Source of the DNA: JBJGXI01 sp045635475
Lineage (GTDB): Bacteria; Bacillota; Bacilli; Bacillales; Amphibacillaceae
Assembly (NCBI RefSeq): GCF_045635475.1
Contig: NZ_JBJGXI010000054.1
Coordinates: 1 to 34,352, forward strand
Length of the DNA stretch: 34,352 nucleotides
Direction: 5' to 3'
The notes under the pieces were generated by a model, which saw only the letters and a program-made list of their open reading frames with translations, ran no database searches and was not told the origin of the DNA. The position numbers and the translations under genes were made by a program. Shown here piece after piece: positions 1 to 7,573 of the stretch (position 1 is its first letter; each line of letters starts with the position of its first letter).

Positions 1-7
1 AGACATC

Positions 8-32
8 AAAAAAACCTCACTAATAAGTGAGG
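8..32 (-). terminator. Intrinsic terminator downstream of jag
   Basis: Read on the minus strand, a CCTCAC/GTGAGG stem with a six-base loop (15-32) is followed by seven T residues (8-14). It lies just past the jag stop codon and probably ends the rpmH-rnpA-spoIIIJ-jag transcript. Confidence 0.8.
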
Positions 33-59
33 CGAGTTATTAAGTAACCTATTTTATTT

Positions 60-674
60 TTACGGCTTTATTACGACGTGTCGATTTGGTTCTTCACCAG
101 CTGAAAGTGTTGAAATCATTTTTACATTTTGTAAAGCTGCATGAATAATTTTCCGTTCGAAAGATGGCATCGGTTCAAGTTTTACCTCTCGTTTTGTACT
201 TATAGCTTTTTCAGCTAAACGATTAGCGAGATTAACTAATGTATCTTTTCTACGTTCTCTGTATCCTTCTGCATCCAATACAACTGTATAAAATTGATCT
301 GTATTTCGATTTACTACTAAATGTAAGAGATATTGTAGTGCATTTAGCGTTTGACCTCTTTTACCAATTAATAGAGCAATTTCAGAACCGGATAAATTAA
401 AGTATACTTGTCGATCTTCCATTTCTATATCCACATTTACATCCAAATCCATGTTTTCAATTACATCTTTTAAATACTTTTTGGCAAGGTCAATATAGTT
501 CTTTTTAAGGGTTGCTTTAACGATCGCAGGCTTTGATCCAAAAATACCTAAGATCCCTTTTTTACCTTCATCTATAATTTCGATGCTTATCTGGTCCTTC
601 GAGGTGTTTAACTTCTGCAATGCTGATTGGACCGCTTCTTCAACTGTTTGCCCAGTAGCAGTCACTTGTTTCAC
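60..674 (-). CDS. jag: Jag/KhpB, RNA-binding partner of SpoIIIJ
   Basis: This 204-residue protein has the Jag architecture. An N-terminal Jag domain covers about residues 1-50, a KH domain with the loop IGKRGQTLNALQ sits near residues 105-120, and a C-terminal R3H domain follows (RRKDTLVNLA and onward, ending in the GEEPNRHVVIKP tail). The family binds RNA and, in pneumococcus and Bacillus, is linked to cell elongation and to the YidC insertase. The start is GTG at 672-674. It shares one base with the spoIIIJ stop (TAG then GTG) and has a GGGAGGAAG ribosome site 6-14 bases upstream, inside the end of spoIIIJ, so translation is probably coupled. Length matches Bacillus Jag (about 208). Identity is secure. 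Confidence 0.96.
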   Translation of the reverse strand: MKQVTATGQTVEEAVQSALQKLNTSKDQISIEIIDEGKKGILGIFGSKPAIVKATLKKNYIDLAKKYLKDVIENMDLDVNVDIEMEDRQVYFNLSGSEIALLIGKRGQTLNALQYLLHLVVNRNTDQFYTVVLDAEGYRERRKDTLVNLANRLAEKAISTKREVKLEPMPSFERKIIHAALQNVKMISTLSAGEEPNRHVVIKP

Positions 675-1453
675 TATTTGCTTCCTCCCGTATCAACATT
701 CTTCATCATTGGTCTACGAATAAACAGTGTTTGTAGAACCATAAAGATGTTACCTACAACCCAATATAAAGCAAGTGCAGATGGGAAAAAGATTGCGACA
801 ACACCGATCATGATCGGCATCATGTACAGCATCATTTGCATTTGGGCTGCCATCGGATTATCACTTTTTGGCGTTCCGGACATCATTAACTTTTGTTGTA
901 AGAAAGTTGCTCCTGCAGCAACAATTGGTAAAATGAAGAATGGATCTGGTTCACCTAATTGGAACCATAAAAAGCTATGTTGTTTTATTTCGAACGTACG
1001 CATAATTGCGTGGTAGAATGCGATCAAGATTGGCATTTGTACAATTAAAGGTAAACAACCGGCTAATGGATTCACACCATTTTTCTGAAATAGCTCCATT
1101 GTTTCCTGTTGCAATTTCTGTTGTGTCTTCGCATCTTTTGAACTGTATTTCTTTCTAACTTCTTGTAGCTGCGGCTGAATATCTTGCATTGCTTTTGAAC
1201 TTTTTAATTGTTTTATATTCAATGGTAATAAAACTAATCGAATTAAAATAGTAACTAGAACAATCGAGAGCCCGTAGCTTTCATTAAATAAATTAGCTGC
1301 TTCTGTTAATAACCATGACAATGGATAAACAAAATAATGGCTCCAAATACCCGTGGTCTCACTTGTAATTTCTTGGTTTACATCCGTACACCCAGAAAGC
1401 AGGGCTAGTCCCCCAATTAAGACTATTAAAAGTAGGCCTTTGTTACGCAACAT
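674..1453 (-). CDS. spoIIIJ: Membrane protein insertase SpoIIIJ (YidC1)
   Basis: This 259-residue YidC/Oxa1/Alb3-family insertase places proteins in the cytoplasmic membrane; in Bacillus, SpoIIIJ is also needed for sigma-G activity in the forespore. The N-terminus is a lipoprotein signal with lipobox LLSGC, so Cys22 should be lipidated. Arg72 in ILIRLVLLPLN corresponds to the conserved groove arginine used in substrate insertion. Several membrane segments follow, including GCLPLIVQMPILIAFYHA and the C-terminal ALALYWVVGNIFMVLQTL. The start ATG at 1451-1453 has a strong TAAGGAGGAAGT ribosome site. The gene is followed immediately by jag, as in Bacillus. It could be named yidC; position beside rnpA and jag favours the spoIIIJ paralogue over yqjG. 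Confidence 0.95.
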   Translation of the reverse strand: MLRNKGLLLIVLIGGLALLSGCTDVNQEITSETTGIWSHYFVYPLSWLLTEAANLFNESYGLSIVLVTILIRLVLLPLNIKQLKSSKAMQDIQPQLQEVRKKYSSKDAKTQQKLQQETMELFQKNGVNPLAGCLPLIVQMPILIAFYHAIMRTFEIKQHSFLWFQLGEPDPFFILPIVAAGATFLQQKLMMSGTPKSDNPMAAQMQMMLYMMPIMIGVVAIFFPSALALYWVVGNIFMVLQTLFIRRPMMKNVDTGGSK

Positions 1454-1596
1454 ACTTCCTCCTTACTATTTGCTTAAGAATATGTATCCTATAAAATTTT
1501 ATCATTATTTTTGAAAAAGTATCTATATATAAAGAACAACATCTAAATTAATCAATTTCGTAAAACGCTGCTTATTCGGACATTAGGATACAAGAT

Positions 1597-1941
1597 TTAT
1601 TCCTTGGATAACAACTTTGTTTTCGTAAGTAAATGCACAAGACTATTTTTCACTTCATGAAAGTTCATATCTTTAGCCGGCATTCTGGCAATAACGACTA
1701 AATCATAGTGCCCAATAATTCTATCTTCTACCTCATAAAATGCTTGTCTAAGATAACGCTTTACTTGATTCCGTACAACTGCATTTCCTATTTTCTTACT
1801 CACGGATAATCCAATTCGAAAATGTTGTTGTTCCTTCTTCTCTTTATAATATAGAACCAGCTGTCGGTTAGCAAAAGATTTCCCGTATTTAAATACAACT
1901 TGAAACTCTTTATTTTTTTTAATGCGATACACTTTTTTCAT
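1597..1941 (-). CDS. rnpA: Ribonuclease P protein component
   Basis: This 114-residue basic protein is the cofactor of the RNase P ribozyme that matures tRNA 5' ends. The family signature is visible at residues 46-66: SVSKKIGNAVVRNQVKR, with the RNxxKR motif at 57-62. The N-terminal YRIKKNKEFQVVFKYGKSF segment and length also fit the family. Start ATG is at 1939-1941, preceded by a TTGGAGTGAT ribosome site. It lies downstream of rpmH in the same direction, but a strong hairpin terminator separates the two, so much of its transcription must come from readthrough or its own promoter. The 143 bases between it and spoIIIJ show no clear element. Confidence 0.96.
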   Translation of the reverse strand: MKKVYRIKKNKEFQVVFKYGKSFANRQLVLYYKEKKEQQHFRIGLSVSKKIGNAVVRNQVKRYLRQAFYEVEDRIIGHYDLVVIARMPAKDMNFHEVKNSLVHLLTKTKLLSKE

Positions 1942-1966
1942 TTGTTATCACTCCAACAAGCATGGT

Positions 1967-1996
1967 TCTATAGTTTATTCATAAGGATTACCACAA
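1967..1996 (-). promoter_or_regulatory. Possible rnpA promoter
   Basis: On the minus strand TTGTGG (1991-1996) and TATAGA (1967-1972) are separated by 18 bases, upstream of rnpA and downstream of the rpmH terminator. Both hexamers are imperfect matches to sigma-A, so this is tentative. Confidence 0.3.
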
Positions 1997-2066
1997 GAAT
2001 GGCATTAAAAACATGGAGCGTATTTATTAAATACATTTACACTTCTAGATCAGTTACCTTTTTAAG

Positions 2067-2098
2067 AAAAAAAAGACCACTGACTGCTTTCAGTGGTC
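2067..2098 (-). terminator. Intrinsic terminator between rpmH and rnpA
   Basis: On the minus strand a nine-base stem GACCACTGA/TCAGTGGTC (2075-2098) is followed by eight T residues. The stem overlaps the last base of the rpmH stop codon, so transcription should largely stop immediately after rpmH. Confidence 0.85.
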
Positions 2099-2232
2099 TA
2101 TGCAGATAATACTTTTCTTCCCTTACTACGTCTACGAGCAAGAACCTTACGGCCATTTTTTGTACTCATACGTGTGCGGAATCCATGAACTTTTTTACGT
2201 TTACGGTTATTTGGTTGAAATGTACGTTTCAT
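2098..2232 (-). CDS. rpmH: 50S ribosomal protein L34
   Basis: This 44-codon gene reads MKRTFQPNNRKRKKVHGF, continues with the RMSTKNGRKVLARRR core, and ends in KGRKVLSA. That is the canonical highly basic L34 sequence of the large ribosomal subunit, and its length is exact for the family. Start ATG is at 2230-2232, with ribosome site AGGGAGGTG just upstream; stop TAG is at 2098-2100. It is the first gene of the leftward block, driven by a strong promoter at 2291-2320 and followed at once by a terminator. Placement next to oriC and rnpA is conserved in bacteria. Confidence 0.98.
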   Translation of the reverse strand: MKRTFQPNNRKRKKVHGFRTRMSTKNGRKVLARRRSKGRKVLSA

Positions 2233-2290
2233 CTATTATTACACCTCCCTGAGGAATAGAAAAATTCAATCTATCAAGACAGTCCAATAT

Positions 2291-2320
2291 ATTATACGTA
2301 ACCATAGATATTTTTGTCAA
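2291..2320 (-). promoter_or_regulatory. rpmH sigma-A promoter
   Basis: On the minus strand a perfect -35 TTGACA (2315-2320) and a perfect -10 TATAAT (2291-2296) are separated by 18 bases, about 58 bases before the rpmH start. Confidence 0.85.
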
Positions 2321-2419
2321 CTTAATTTCCTAGTCCAGCTACAATTCAAATTTTTCCACTTTAGTCAATTTCAGAACACTAACTCGTAACCATTCACATG
2401 CAATAAAAGTTGGATCACC

Positions 2420-2829
2420 TTGTCCACAAAGAATAAATGGATGCGAATAGCTGTGTTAGGAAAATATATAAGTGACTCACCTATATTAATTATCCACATG
2501 ATATGTGCACAATCACTTTATCCACATTCGACTCTATTCAACAGTTATTGACAATTTAATAACAAAATATAGTATTGTGGATACATTTTTTCAACAAGTT
2601 GTAGTAAATGTGGATAACTGTCGATAAATCATTGCGTTACCTGCATTTATTTGATATTATATTTGTGTTTTAACATTGGATAAAGTGTTATGGAGTTATC
2701 TCTTATCCACAAACTGTGGATAAGATGTGGACATCTATTCACATACATGTTTATATAGTTATACACAACATTGTGGAAATAATGAATTTACGTATGAAAC
2801 CTTCGTAGCAATAACTTTTTTTATCCACA
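2420..2829. other. oriC: oriC, upstream DnaA-box cluster
   Basis: The rpmH-dnaA gap carries seven matches to TTATNCACA. Plus-strand boxes are at 2490-2498, 2518-2526, 2703-2711, 2759-2767 (N is A) and 2821-2829; minus-strand boxes are at 2609-2617 and 2715-2723. One-mismatch boxes lie at 2420-2428, 2576-2584 and 2619-2627. The pair at 2703-2723 is a back-to-back inverted repeat with a three-base centre. This corresponds to the upstream half of the bipartite Bacillus origin and should bind the initiator DnaA and also autoregulate dnaA. An open reading frame extension from 2727 runs through these boxes but is not the dnaA start. Confidence 0.92.
2548..2575 (+). promoter_or_regulatory. Candidate dnaA promoter inside oriC
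   Basis: A perfect -35 TTGACA (2548-2553) lies 16 bases before TAGTAT (2570-2575). A DnaA-like box overlaps the region just downstream (2576-2584), compatible with autorepression. The leader to dnaA would be about 360 bases, so other promoters are possible. Confidence 0.45.
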
Positions 2830-2942
2830 ACCTAATTATGTTTGCGATGCCTTTCGATCTTTCTGCACATGAAGTAATTACGGAAGATGGCGAGAGGTTT
2901 TTTATTTCCATAATCCTACTATGGAGAGGGGGAAACGATTCG

Positions 2943-4295
2943 ATGGAAAATATTCAAGAACTTTGGTCAAGTACGCTACAATCGATCCAAGAAAAAATCA
3001 GCAAGCCTAGTTATGAAACATGGCTTAAAAATACTACGGCTGTTTCATTAGAAGAAGATACTTTAATCATTTCTGCTCCAAATGAATTTGCTAGAGATTG
3101 GCTTGAAAGCCGTTATACTGATCTAATCTCTGATTCATTGTTTGAAGTAACCGGTGCAAAGTTAAGAACAAAGTTTATTATCCCTGAAACAGAAAGTGAC
3201 ATTACAAATGATAAACCGGCAATCAAAAAAATACCTGATGTAAAACAAGATGCAAATGAGGATTCACCGAAAACAATGCTTAATTCTAAATACACATTTG
3301 ATACATTTGTTATTGGTTCTGGTAACCGGTTTGCCCATGCAGCATCACTTGCAGTTGCGGAGGCCCCAGCAAAAGCATACAATCCTTTATTCATTTATGG
3401 TGGAGTTGGACTGGGAAAAACACACTTAATGCACGCAATCGGACACTATGTATTAGATCATAATCCATCCGCAAAGGTTGTGTATTTGTCATCTGAGAAA
3501 TTCACCAATGAATTTATAAATTCTATTCGTGATAACAAAGCTGTTAACTTCCGAAATAAATATCGTAATGTTGATGTCTTACTTATAGATGATATTCAGT
3601 TTTTAGCAGGAAAAGAACAAACACAGGAAGAATTTTTCCACACTTTTAATACGTTACATGAAGAAAGCAAGCAAATAATAATATCTAGCGATCGACCGCC
3701 AAAAGAAATACCAACATTAGAAGATCGTCTTCGCTCACGTTTTGAATGGGGATTAATTACAGACATTACACCACCTGATTTAGAAACACGAATCGCCATT
3801 TTAAGAAAAAAAGCAAAAGCAGAACGATTAGACATTCCTAATGAGGTCATGCTTTATATTGCCAATCAAATTGATACAAATATTCGTGAACTAGAAGGCG
3901 CACTCATACGGGTAGTTGCCTATTCATCGTTAATTAATAAGGATGTCGATGCATCTTTAGCAGCTGAAGCTTTAAAAGATATCATCCCATCTAGAAAGCC
4001 TAGAGTTATTACAATTGAAGCGATTCAAGAAGTAATAGGCGGGAAATATAATATTAAAATGGAAGAATTTGTTGCTAAAAAGCGTACGAAATCAATCGCT
4101 TTTCCAAGACAAATTGCGATGTACCTTTCACGTGAGCTTACCGATTTTTCTTTGCCGAAAATAGGAGAAGAATTTGGAGGAAGAGACCATACAACAGTCA
4201 TCCATGCGCATGAGAAAATCACGAAAATGATCAGCAATGATCAACAACTGGAACGAGAAATTGAGGATATAAAAGAACGTTTAAAATCTTTATAA
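2943..4295 (+). CDS. dnaA: Chromosomal replication initiator DnaA
   Basis: DnaA is the AAA+ ATPase that binds DnaA boxes and opens oriC. From the chosen ATG it is 450 residues. Domain I starts MENIQELWSSTLQ and domain II is variable at about 85-115. Walker A GGVGLGKT is at 153-160, the initiator-specific helices near 191-208 (FINSIRDNKAVNFRNKYR), and Walker B LLIDDIQ at 213-219. The DNA-binding signature GGRDHTTVIHA is at 412-422. The frame is open back to 2727, but that extension covers DnaA boxes, has no family similarity and would lengthen the protein by 72 residues. ATG 2943 has a GGAGAGGGGG ribosome site. dnaN follows after a box-rich gap that forms part of the origin. Confidence 0.98.
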   Translation: MENIQELWSSTLQSIQEKISKPSYETWLKNTTAVSLEEDTLIISAPNEFARDWLESRYTDLISDSLFEVTGAKLRTKFIIPETESDITNDKPAIKKIPDVKQDANEDSPKTMLNSKYTFDTFVIGSGNRFAHAASLAVAEAPAKAYNPLFIYGGVGLGKTHLMHAIGHYVLDHNPSAKVVYLSSEKFTNEFINSIRDNKAVNFRNKYRNVDVLLIDDIQFLAGKEQTQEEFFHTFNTLHEESKQIIISSDRPPKEIPTLEDRLRSRFEWGLITDITPPDLETRIAILRKKAKAERLDIPNEVMLYIANQIDTNIRELEGALIRVVAYSSLINKDVDASLAAEALKDIIPSRKPRVITIEAIQEVIGGKYNIKMEEFVAKKRTKSIAFPRQIAMYLSRELTDFSLPKIGEEFGGRDHTTVIHAHEKITKMISNDQQLEREIEDIKERLKSL

Positions 4296-4408
4296 ATATC
4301 CACATGTGAATAACGTGAATAACTTTACTTAGTTACTAACATTCTATCCACAGTTGATTTTACAGTGTTAACTTAGTAAATATACACATATCCACATATT
4401 CACAGGCC
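4296..4408. other. oriC: oriC, downstream DnaA-box cluster
   Basis: The dnaA-dnaN gap holds one consensus box on the minus strand (TGTGAATAA, 4305-4313), abutting a one-mismatch plus-strand box (4296-4304). Further one-mismatch boxes lie at 4344-4352, 4380-4388, 4388-4396 and 4396-4404. The last three repeat every 8 bases, overlap by one base, and end at a GGCCCT step right before the trio tract. This is the position of the boxes next to the unwinding element in the Bacillus origin. Confidence 0.85.
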
Positions 4409-4460
4409 CTATTACTATTACTACTATCTTTTTATTAATAAAAATAATAAATATAACTTC
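4409..4460 (+). other. DnaA-trio tract and AT-rich unwinding element
   Basis: Top-strand triplets CTA TTA CTA TTA CTA CTA (4409-4426) give 3'-GAT/AAT-5' repeats on the complement, which is the DnaA-trio pattern known from the Bacillus subtilis basal unwinding system. An almost pure AT stretch follows (4428-4456). Together with the adjacent boxes and GGCCCT, this is the best candidate for the site of initial strand opening. Confidence 0.85.
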
Positions 4461-4478
4461 CACTAGGAGGATTATTTG

Positions 4479-5621
4479 ATGAAATTTATTATCCAACGGG
4501 ATCGACTGATGGACAGCGTCCAAGATGTTATGAAAGCCATCTCTTCCCGAACAACAATCCCCATCTTGACGGGAATTAAACTTCAAGCAACGGAAGAAGG
4601 AATTAAGTTAACTGGTAGTGATTCTGATATCTCAATTGAATCATTCATTCCAAAAGAAGAAGACGGGATCGTCTATGTAGAACAGATTGAACCTGGCAGC
4701 ATCGTATTACAAGCCAAATATTTTCCGGATATTATTAGAAAAGTACCGGAGAAAATAGTTGAACTACAATCTGATGACCATTATAACGTGACAATTCGAT
4801 CAGGAAATGCAGAATTCCACTTAAACGGACAAGATGCGGATGAATATCCACAACTTCCTCAACTACAAGCAACGGAAAGCTTTGAGCTACCTATTGATTT
4901 GTTAAAAGATTTGATTAAACAAACAGTATTTGCTGTATCGACTGTGGAAACTCGACCAATTTTAACAGGCGTCCATATGAAAATAGCAGAAAGTGAACTG
5001 CATTTTGTAGCAACAGACAGTCACCGTCTTGCATCTAGACAAGTACCATTAACCAACCAATTAGATGCATTGCTAGGAACAAGCGTCGTCGTACCAGGGA
5101 AAAGCTTAATTGAACTGAACAAAATCTTAGAGGATACACAAGAGACAATAGAAATTAGTGTGACGGAAAACCAAATTTTATTCCGTACAAAGCATTTATA
5201 TTTCTTATCTCGATTGCTCGATGGCAATTATCCAGAAACATCACGCCTAATTCCAGAACAAAGTAAAACGATTTTATATATTGGATCTAAAGATTTATTG
5301 CATGCCATTGATCGTGCATCTTTGCTTGCAAAAGAAAATAGAAATAATGTTGTTCGGTTGCAAACACTGCCTAACAATCAATTAGAAATTAACAGCAATA
5401 CACCGGAAATTGGAAAAGTTGTAGAGGGAGTCTCAGCAAAATCAATTGATGGAGAAGACCTTAAGATTTCTTTTAGTGCTAAATATATGATGGATGCTTT
5501 AAGAGTAATTGAAAGTGATGAAGTAAAGATTGAGTTTACTGGTGCAATGCGTCCTTTCATCATTCGTCCTAAAGACAACGATCATATATTGCAATTAATT
5601 TTGCCTGTTCGAACGTATTAA
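4479..5621 (+). CDS. dnaN: DNA polymerase III beta sliding clamp
   Basis: The 380-residue clamp encircles DNA and tethers polymerase III; it also docks many repair and regulatory proteins. The three-fold clamp domain repeat is seen across the length, with family sequences such as TTIPILTGIKLQA near residue 25, ETRPILTGVHMK near 155, and the C-terminal HILQLILPVRTY that lines the peptide-binding pocket. ATG 4479 is preferred over the in-frame TTG at 4476 because AGGAGG (4465-4470) lies 8 bases from the ATG. It follows dnaA as usual. A terminator follows it, so dnaA-dnaN forms one unit. Confidence 0.97.
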   Translation: MKFIIQRDRLMDSVQDVMKAISSRTTIPILTGIKLQATEEGIKLTGSDSDISIESFIPKEEDGIVYVEQIEPGSIVLQAKYFPDIIRKVPEKIVELQSDDHYNVTIRSGNAEFHLNGQDADEYPQLPQLQATESFELPIDLLKDLIKQTVFAVSTVETRPILTGVHMKIAESELHFVATDSHRLASRQVPLTNQLDALLGTSVVVPGKSLIELNKILEDTQETIEISVTENQILFRTKHLYFLSRLLDGNYPETSRLIPEQSKTILYIGSKDLLHAIDRASLLAKENRNNVVRLQTLPNNQLEINSNTPEIGKVVEGVSAKSIDGEDLKISFSAKYMMDALRVIESDEVKIEFTGAMRPFIIRPKDNDHILQLILPVRTY

Positions 5622-5634
5622 ATAATAAATTTAA

Positions 5635-5671
5635 GGATACTATCACCATTTTTGGTAATAGTATCCTTTTT
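5635..5671 (+). terminator. Intrinsic terminator after dnaN
   Basis: GGATACTAT (5635-5643) pairs with ATAGTATCC (5658-5666), extended by an inner ACC/GGT, and is followed by five T residues. It closes the dnaA-dnaN unit. Confidence 0.88.
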
Positions 5672-5795
5672 AGTGAATTTTCACTTTAGGATTGGTCTCA
5701 TAAGCAAGTTAATATTGCCTTATATTAACGTTTCCTTTTCTTATTAATTAAAGTTTAGTAAAATAGATAGAAGGCATAAGAAAAAAGGTGATTAC

Positions 5796-6017
5796 ATGAA
5801 TGAAAAAATTCTTATCCATACCGACTATATCCCATTAGGTCAGTTTTTAAAACTAGCTAATGTTATTGATTCAGGTGGAATGGTAAAAATATTTTTGGCA
5901 GAGTATCCTGTTTACGTAAATGGAGAGTTAGAAAATCGAAGAGGGAGGAAGCTTTACCCTGGTGATAATATTGAGATTGATGAAGTGGGTACTTTTCAAG
6001 TGACCAAACGTGATTAA
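5796..6017 (+). CDS. rlbA: S4-domain RNA-binding protein RlbA (YaaA)
   Basis: This 73-residue protein is the small S4-domain product always found between dnaN and recF in Bacillus. The S4 RNA-binding fold is visible in FLKLANVIDSGGMVKIFLAE (about 18-38), and the YVNGELENRRGRKLYPGD segment (42-60) is typical. S4 domains bind structured RNA; the Bacillus protein is reported to be associated with ribosome assembly, though its precise role is less certain. Start ATG 5796 has an AAAAAAGGTGATTAC leader as ribosome site. The gap to recF (100 bases) shows no clear terminator, so the two may be cotranscribed. Confidence 0.93.
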   Translation: MNEKILIHTDYIPLGQFLKLANVIDSGGMVKIFLAEYPVYVNGELENRRGRKLYPGDNIEIDEVGTFQVTKRD

Positions 6018-6117
6018 CATCCTTCCTATTCACACAAATAACCTAATCGTTCTTTTTTCAATGTTAATTTATCCCAATCATCATTAATTATAGAACGAGA
6101 ATAGAAAGGGAATTCTG

Positions 6118-7230
6118 ATGCATATTCATCAATTAACATTGAAAAATTACCGTAACTACGATGATCTAAAGCTCAAATTTGATGATAAAATAAACGTAAT
6201 CATTGGAGAAAATGCACAAGGCAAAACAAATTTAATGGAATCAATCAATGTGTTAGCGTTTACTAAATCGCATCGAACTCCTAGAGATAAAGAACTTATC
6301 CAATGGGATAAAGAGTATGCTAAAATAGAAGGTAGTATTTCTAAGCGGAAGCGAAATTTCCCCTTGGAAATTGTTATTTCAGCAAAAGGCAAAAAAGCAA
6401 AGTTAAATCATCTAGAACAACGGCGTCTTAGTGATTACATCGGTGCATTGAATGTAGTGATGTTTGCTCCAGAAGATTTAAATCTTGTCAAAGGGAGCCC
6501 ACAAGTAAGACGGCGTTTTATTGATATGGAGATTGGTCAAATTCAACCAGTCTACATTTATCATTTAGGACAATTCCAAAAAATATTAAAACAACGCAAT
6601 CATTTTTTAAAAAGCAACCAAAGAAATAAATCCTATGATCAAGTTATGCTGCAAATCTTGACTGAGCAACTGATTGAACATGCAGCAATCATTATAGAAA
6701 AACGATTTATTTTCCTGGATTTGTTGCGAAAATGGGCAGCACCTATCCACCATAATATAAGCAGACAGATGGAAAAATTAGAAATAACGTATAATGCTTC
6801 CATAAATGTATCAGAACAGGATAATAGGGAAAAAATAGCTAATATCTATATGGAAAAATTTAATGAATTGGAAAACAGAGAGGTAGAGCGGGGGACAACA
6901 TTATTCGGTCCACATCGGGACGATTTAATTTTTCATGTGAATGGAAAGGATGTACAGACCTATGGATCACAAGGCCAGCAACGGACGACAGCATTATCCT
7001 TGAAGCTTGCAGAAATTGAACTGATTCACAGCGAAGTGGGAGAATATCCAATCTTATTGTTAGATGATGTGTTAAGTGAGCTGGACGATTATAGACAATC
7101 ACTTTTATTACATACGATTCAAGGCAAGGTGCAAACATTTGTATCTACAACGAGTGTCGATGGAATACAGCATGATACATTAAAAAAAGCTGAGTTATTC
7201 CGAGTAGAGAATGGAAAAATCGTCGGTTAA
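6118..7230 (+). CDS. recF: DNA replication and repair protein RecF
   Basis: RecF is an SMC-like ATPase that binds gapped or damaged DNA and helps load RecA with RecO and RecR. This 370-residue protein has Walker A GENAQGKT at 30-37, the ABC-type signature in GSQGQQRTTALSLKLAE near residues 287-303, and Walker B with D-loop in PILLLDDVLSELDD (about 311-324). Length matches the family (about 370). The ATG at 6118 follows an AAAGGGAATTCTG leader. The stop is 15 bases before remB, with a GTGGGG ribosome site for that gene in between, so recF and remB are in one operon. Confidence 0.97.
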   Translation: MHIHQLTLKNYRNYDDLKLKFDDKINVIIGENAQGKTNLMESINVLAFTKSHRTPRDKELIQWDKEYAKIEGSISKRKRNFPLEIVISAKGKKAKLNHLEQRRLSDYIGALNVVMFAPEDLNLVKGSPQVRRRFIDMEIGQIQPVYIYHLGQFQKILKQRNHFLKSNQRNKSYDQVMLQILTEQLIEHAAIIIEKRFIFLDLLRKWAAPIHHNISRQMEKLEITYNASINVSEQDNREKIANIYMEKFNELENREVERGTTLFGPHRDDLIFHVNGKDVQTYGSQGQQRTTALSLKLAEIELIHSEVGEYPILLLDDVLSELDDYRQSLLLHTIQGKVQTFVSTTSVDGIQHDTLKKAELFRVENGKIVG

Positions 7231-7245
7231 GAAAGTGGGGAATAT

Positions 7246-7530
7246 ATGTTTATCCATATAGGAAATGACAATGTTATTCGTTCGGACGATGTTATTGCTA
7301 TTATTGATAATCAATTAGTGAACTCATCAACGATTAATGAACAAATGCTTACAAATCAAAGAAAAGCAAAAAATGTATTTGAATCCACCGAACTAGATGC
7401 AAAATCCGTAGTCTTTACAAAGGATTTTATTTATTTTAGTCCTTTGTCCGTGCTAACGTTAAAAAAACGTGCTGGTATACTAGCGACGTTAAGTAAGCTT
7501 GATGATTATACAGAAGCAATTGATGAATAA
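7246..7530 (+). CDS. remB: RemB-like regulator (DUF370, YaaB)
   Basis: A 94-residue protein starting MFIHIGNDNVIRSDDVIAIID, which is the DUF370/extracellular-matrix regulatory fold. In Bacillus subtilis the orthologue at this position is YaaB/RemB, tied to biofilm matrix gene expression together with the paralogue RemA. RemA-type proteins bind DNA through oligomeric rings; direct DNA binding for this copy is inferred. It is slightly longer than the Bacillus protein (about 81), with a hydrophilic C-terminus ending YTEAIDE. It sits between recF and gyrB as expected, 15 bases after recF and 43 before gyrB. Confidence 0.9.
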   Translation: MFIHIGNDNVIRSDDVIAIIDNQLVNSSTINEQMLTNQRKAKNVFESTELDAKSVVFTKDFIYFSPLSVLTLKKRAGILATLSKLDDYTEAIDE

Positions 7531-7573
7531 ATTATTTTTGAATTGAAATATGTCTGAATTGTAGGTGATTAAG

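Noticed and set aside
627..1016. 129-codon plus-strand frame opposite spoIIIJ
   Set aside because: Shadow of a clearly real gene on the other strand; no ribosome site or family.
1483..1592. TGTATCCT/AGGATACA inverted repeat between spoIIIJ and rnpA
   Set aside because: Only eight bases, arms about 94 bases apart, no T-tract; likely chance in AT-rich DNA.
2727..2942. 72-codon N-terminal extension of dnaA
   Set aside because: It runs through DnaA boxes, lacks a ribosome site and similarity to DnaA; ATG 2943 has a strong ribosome site and gives the normal family length.
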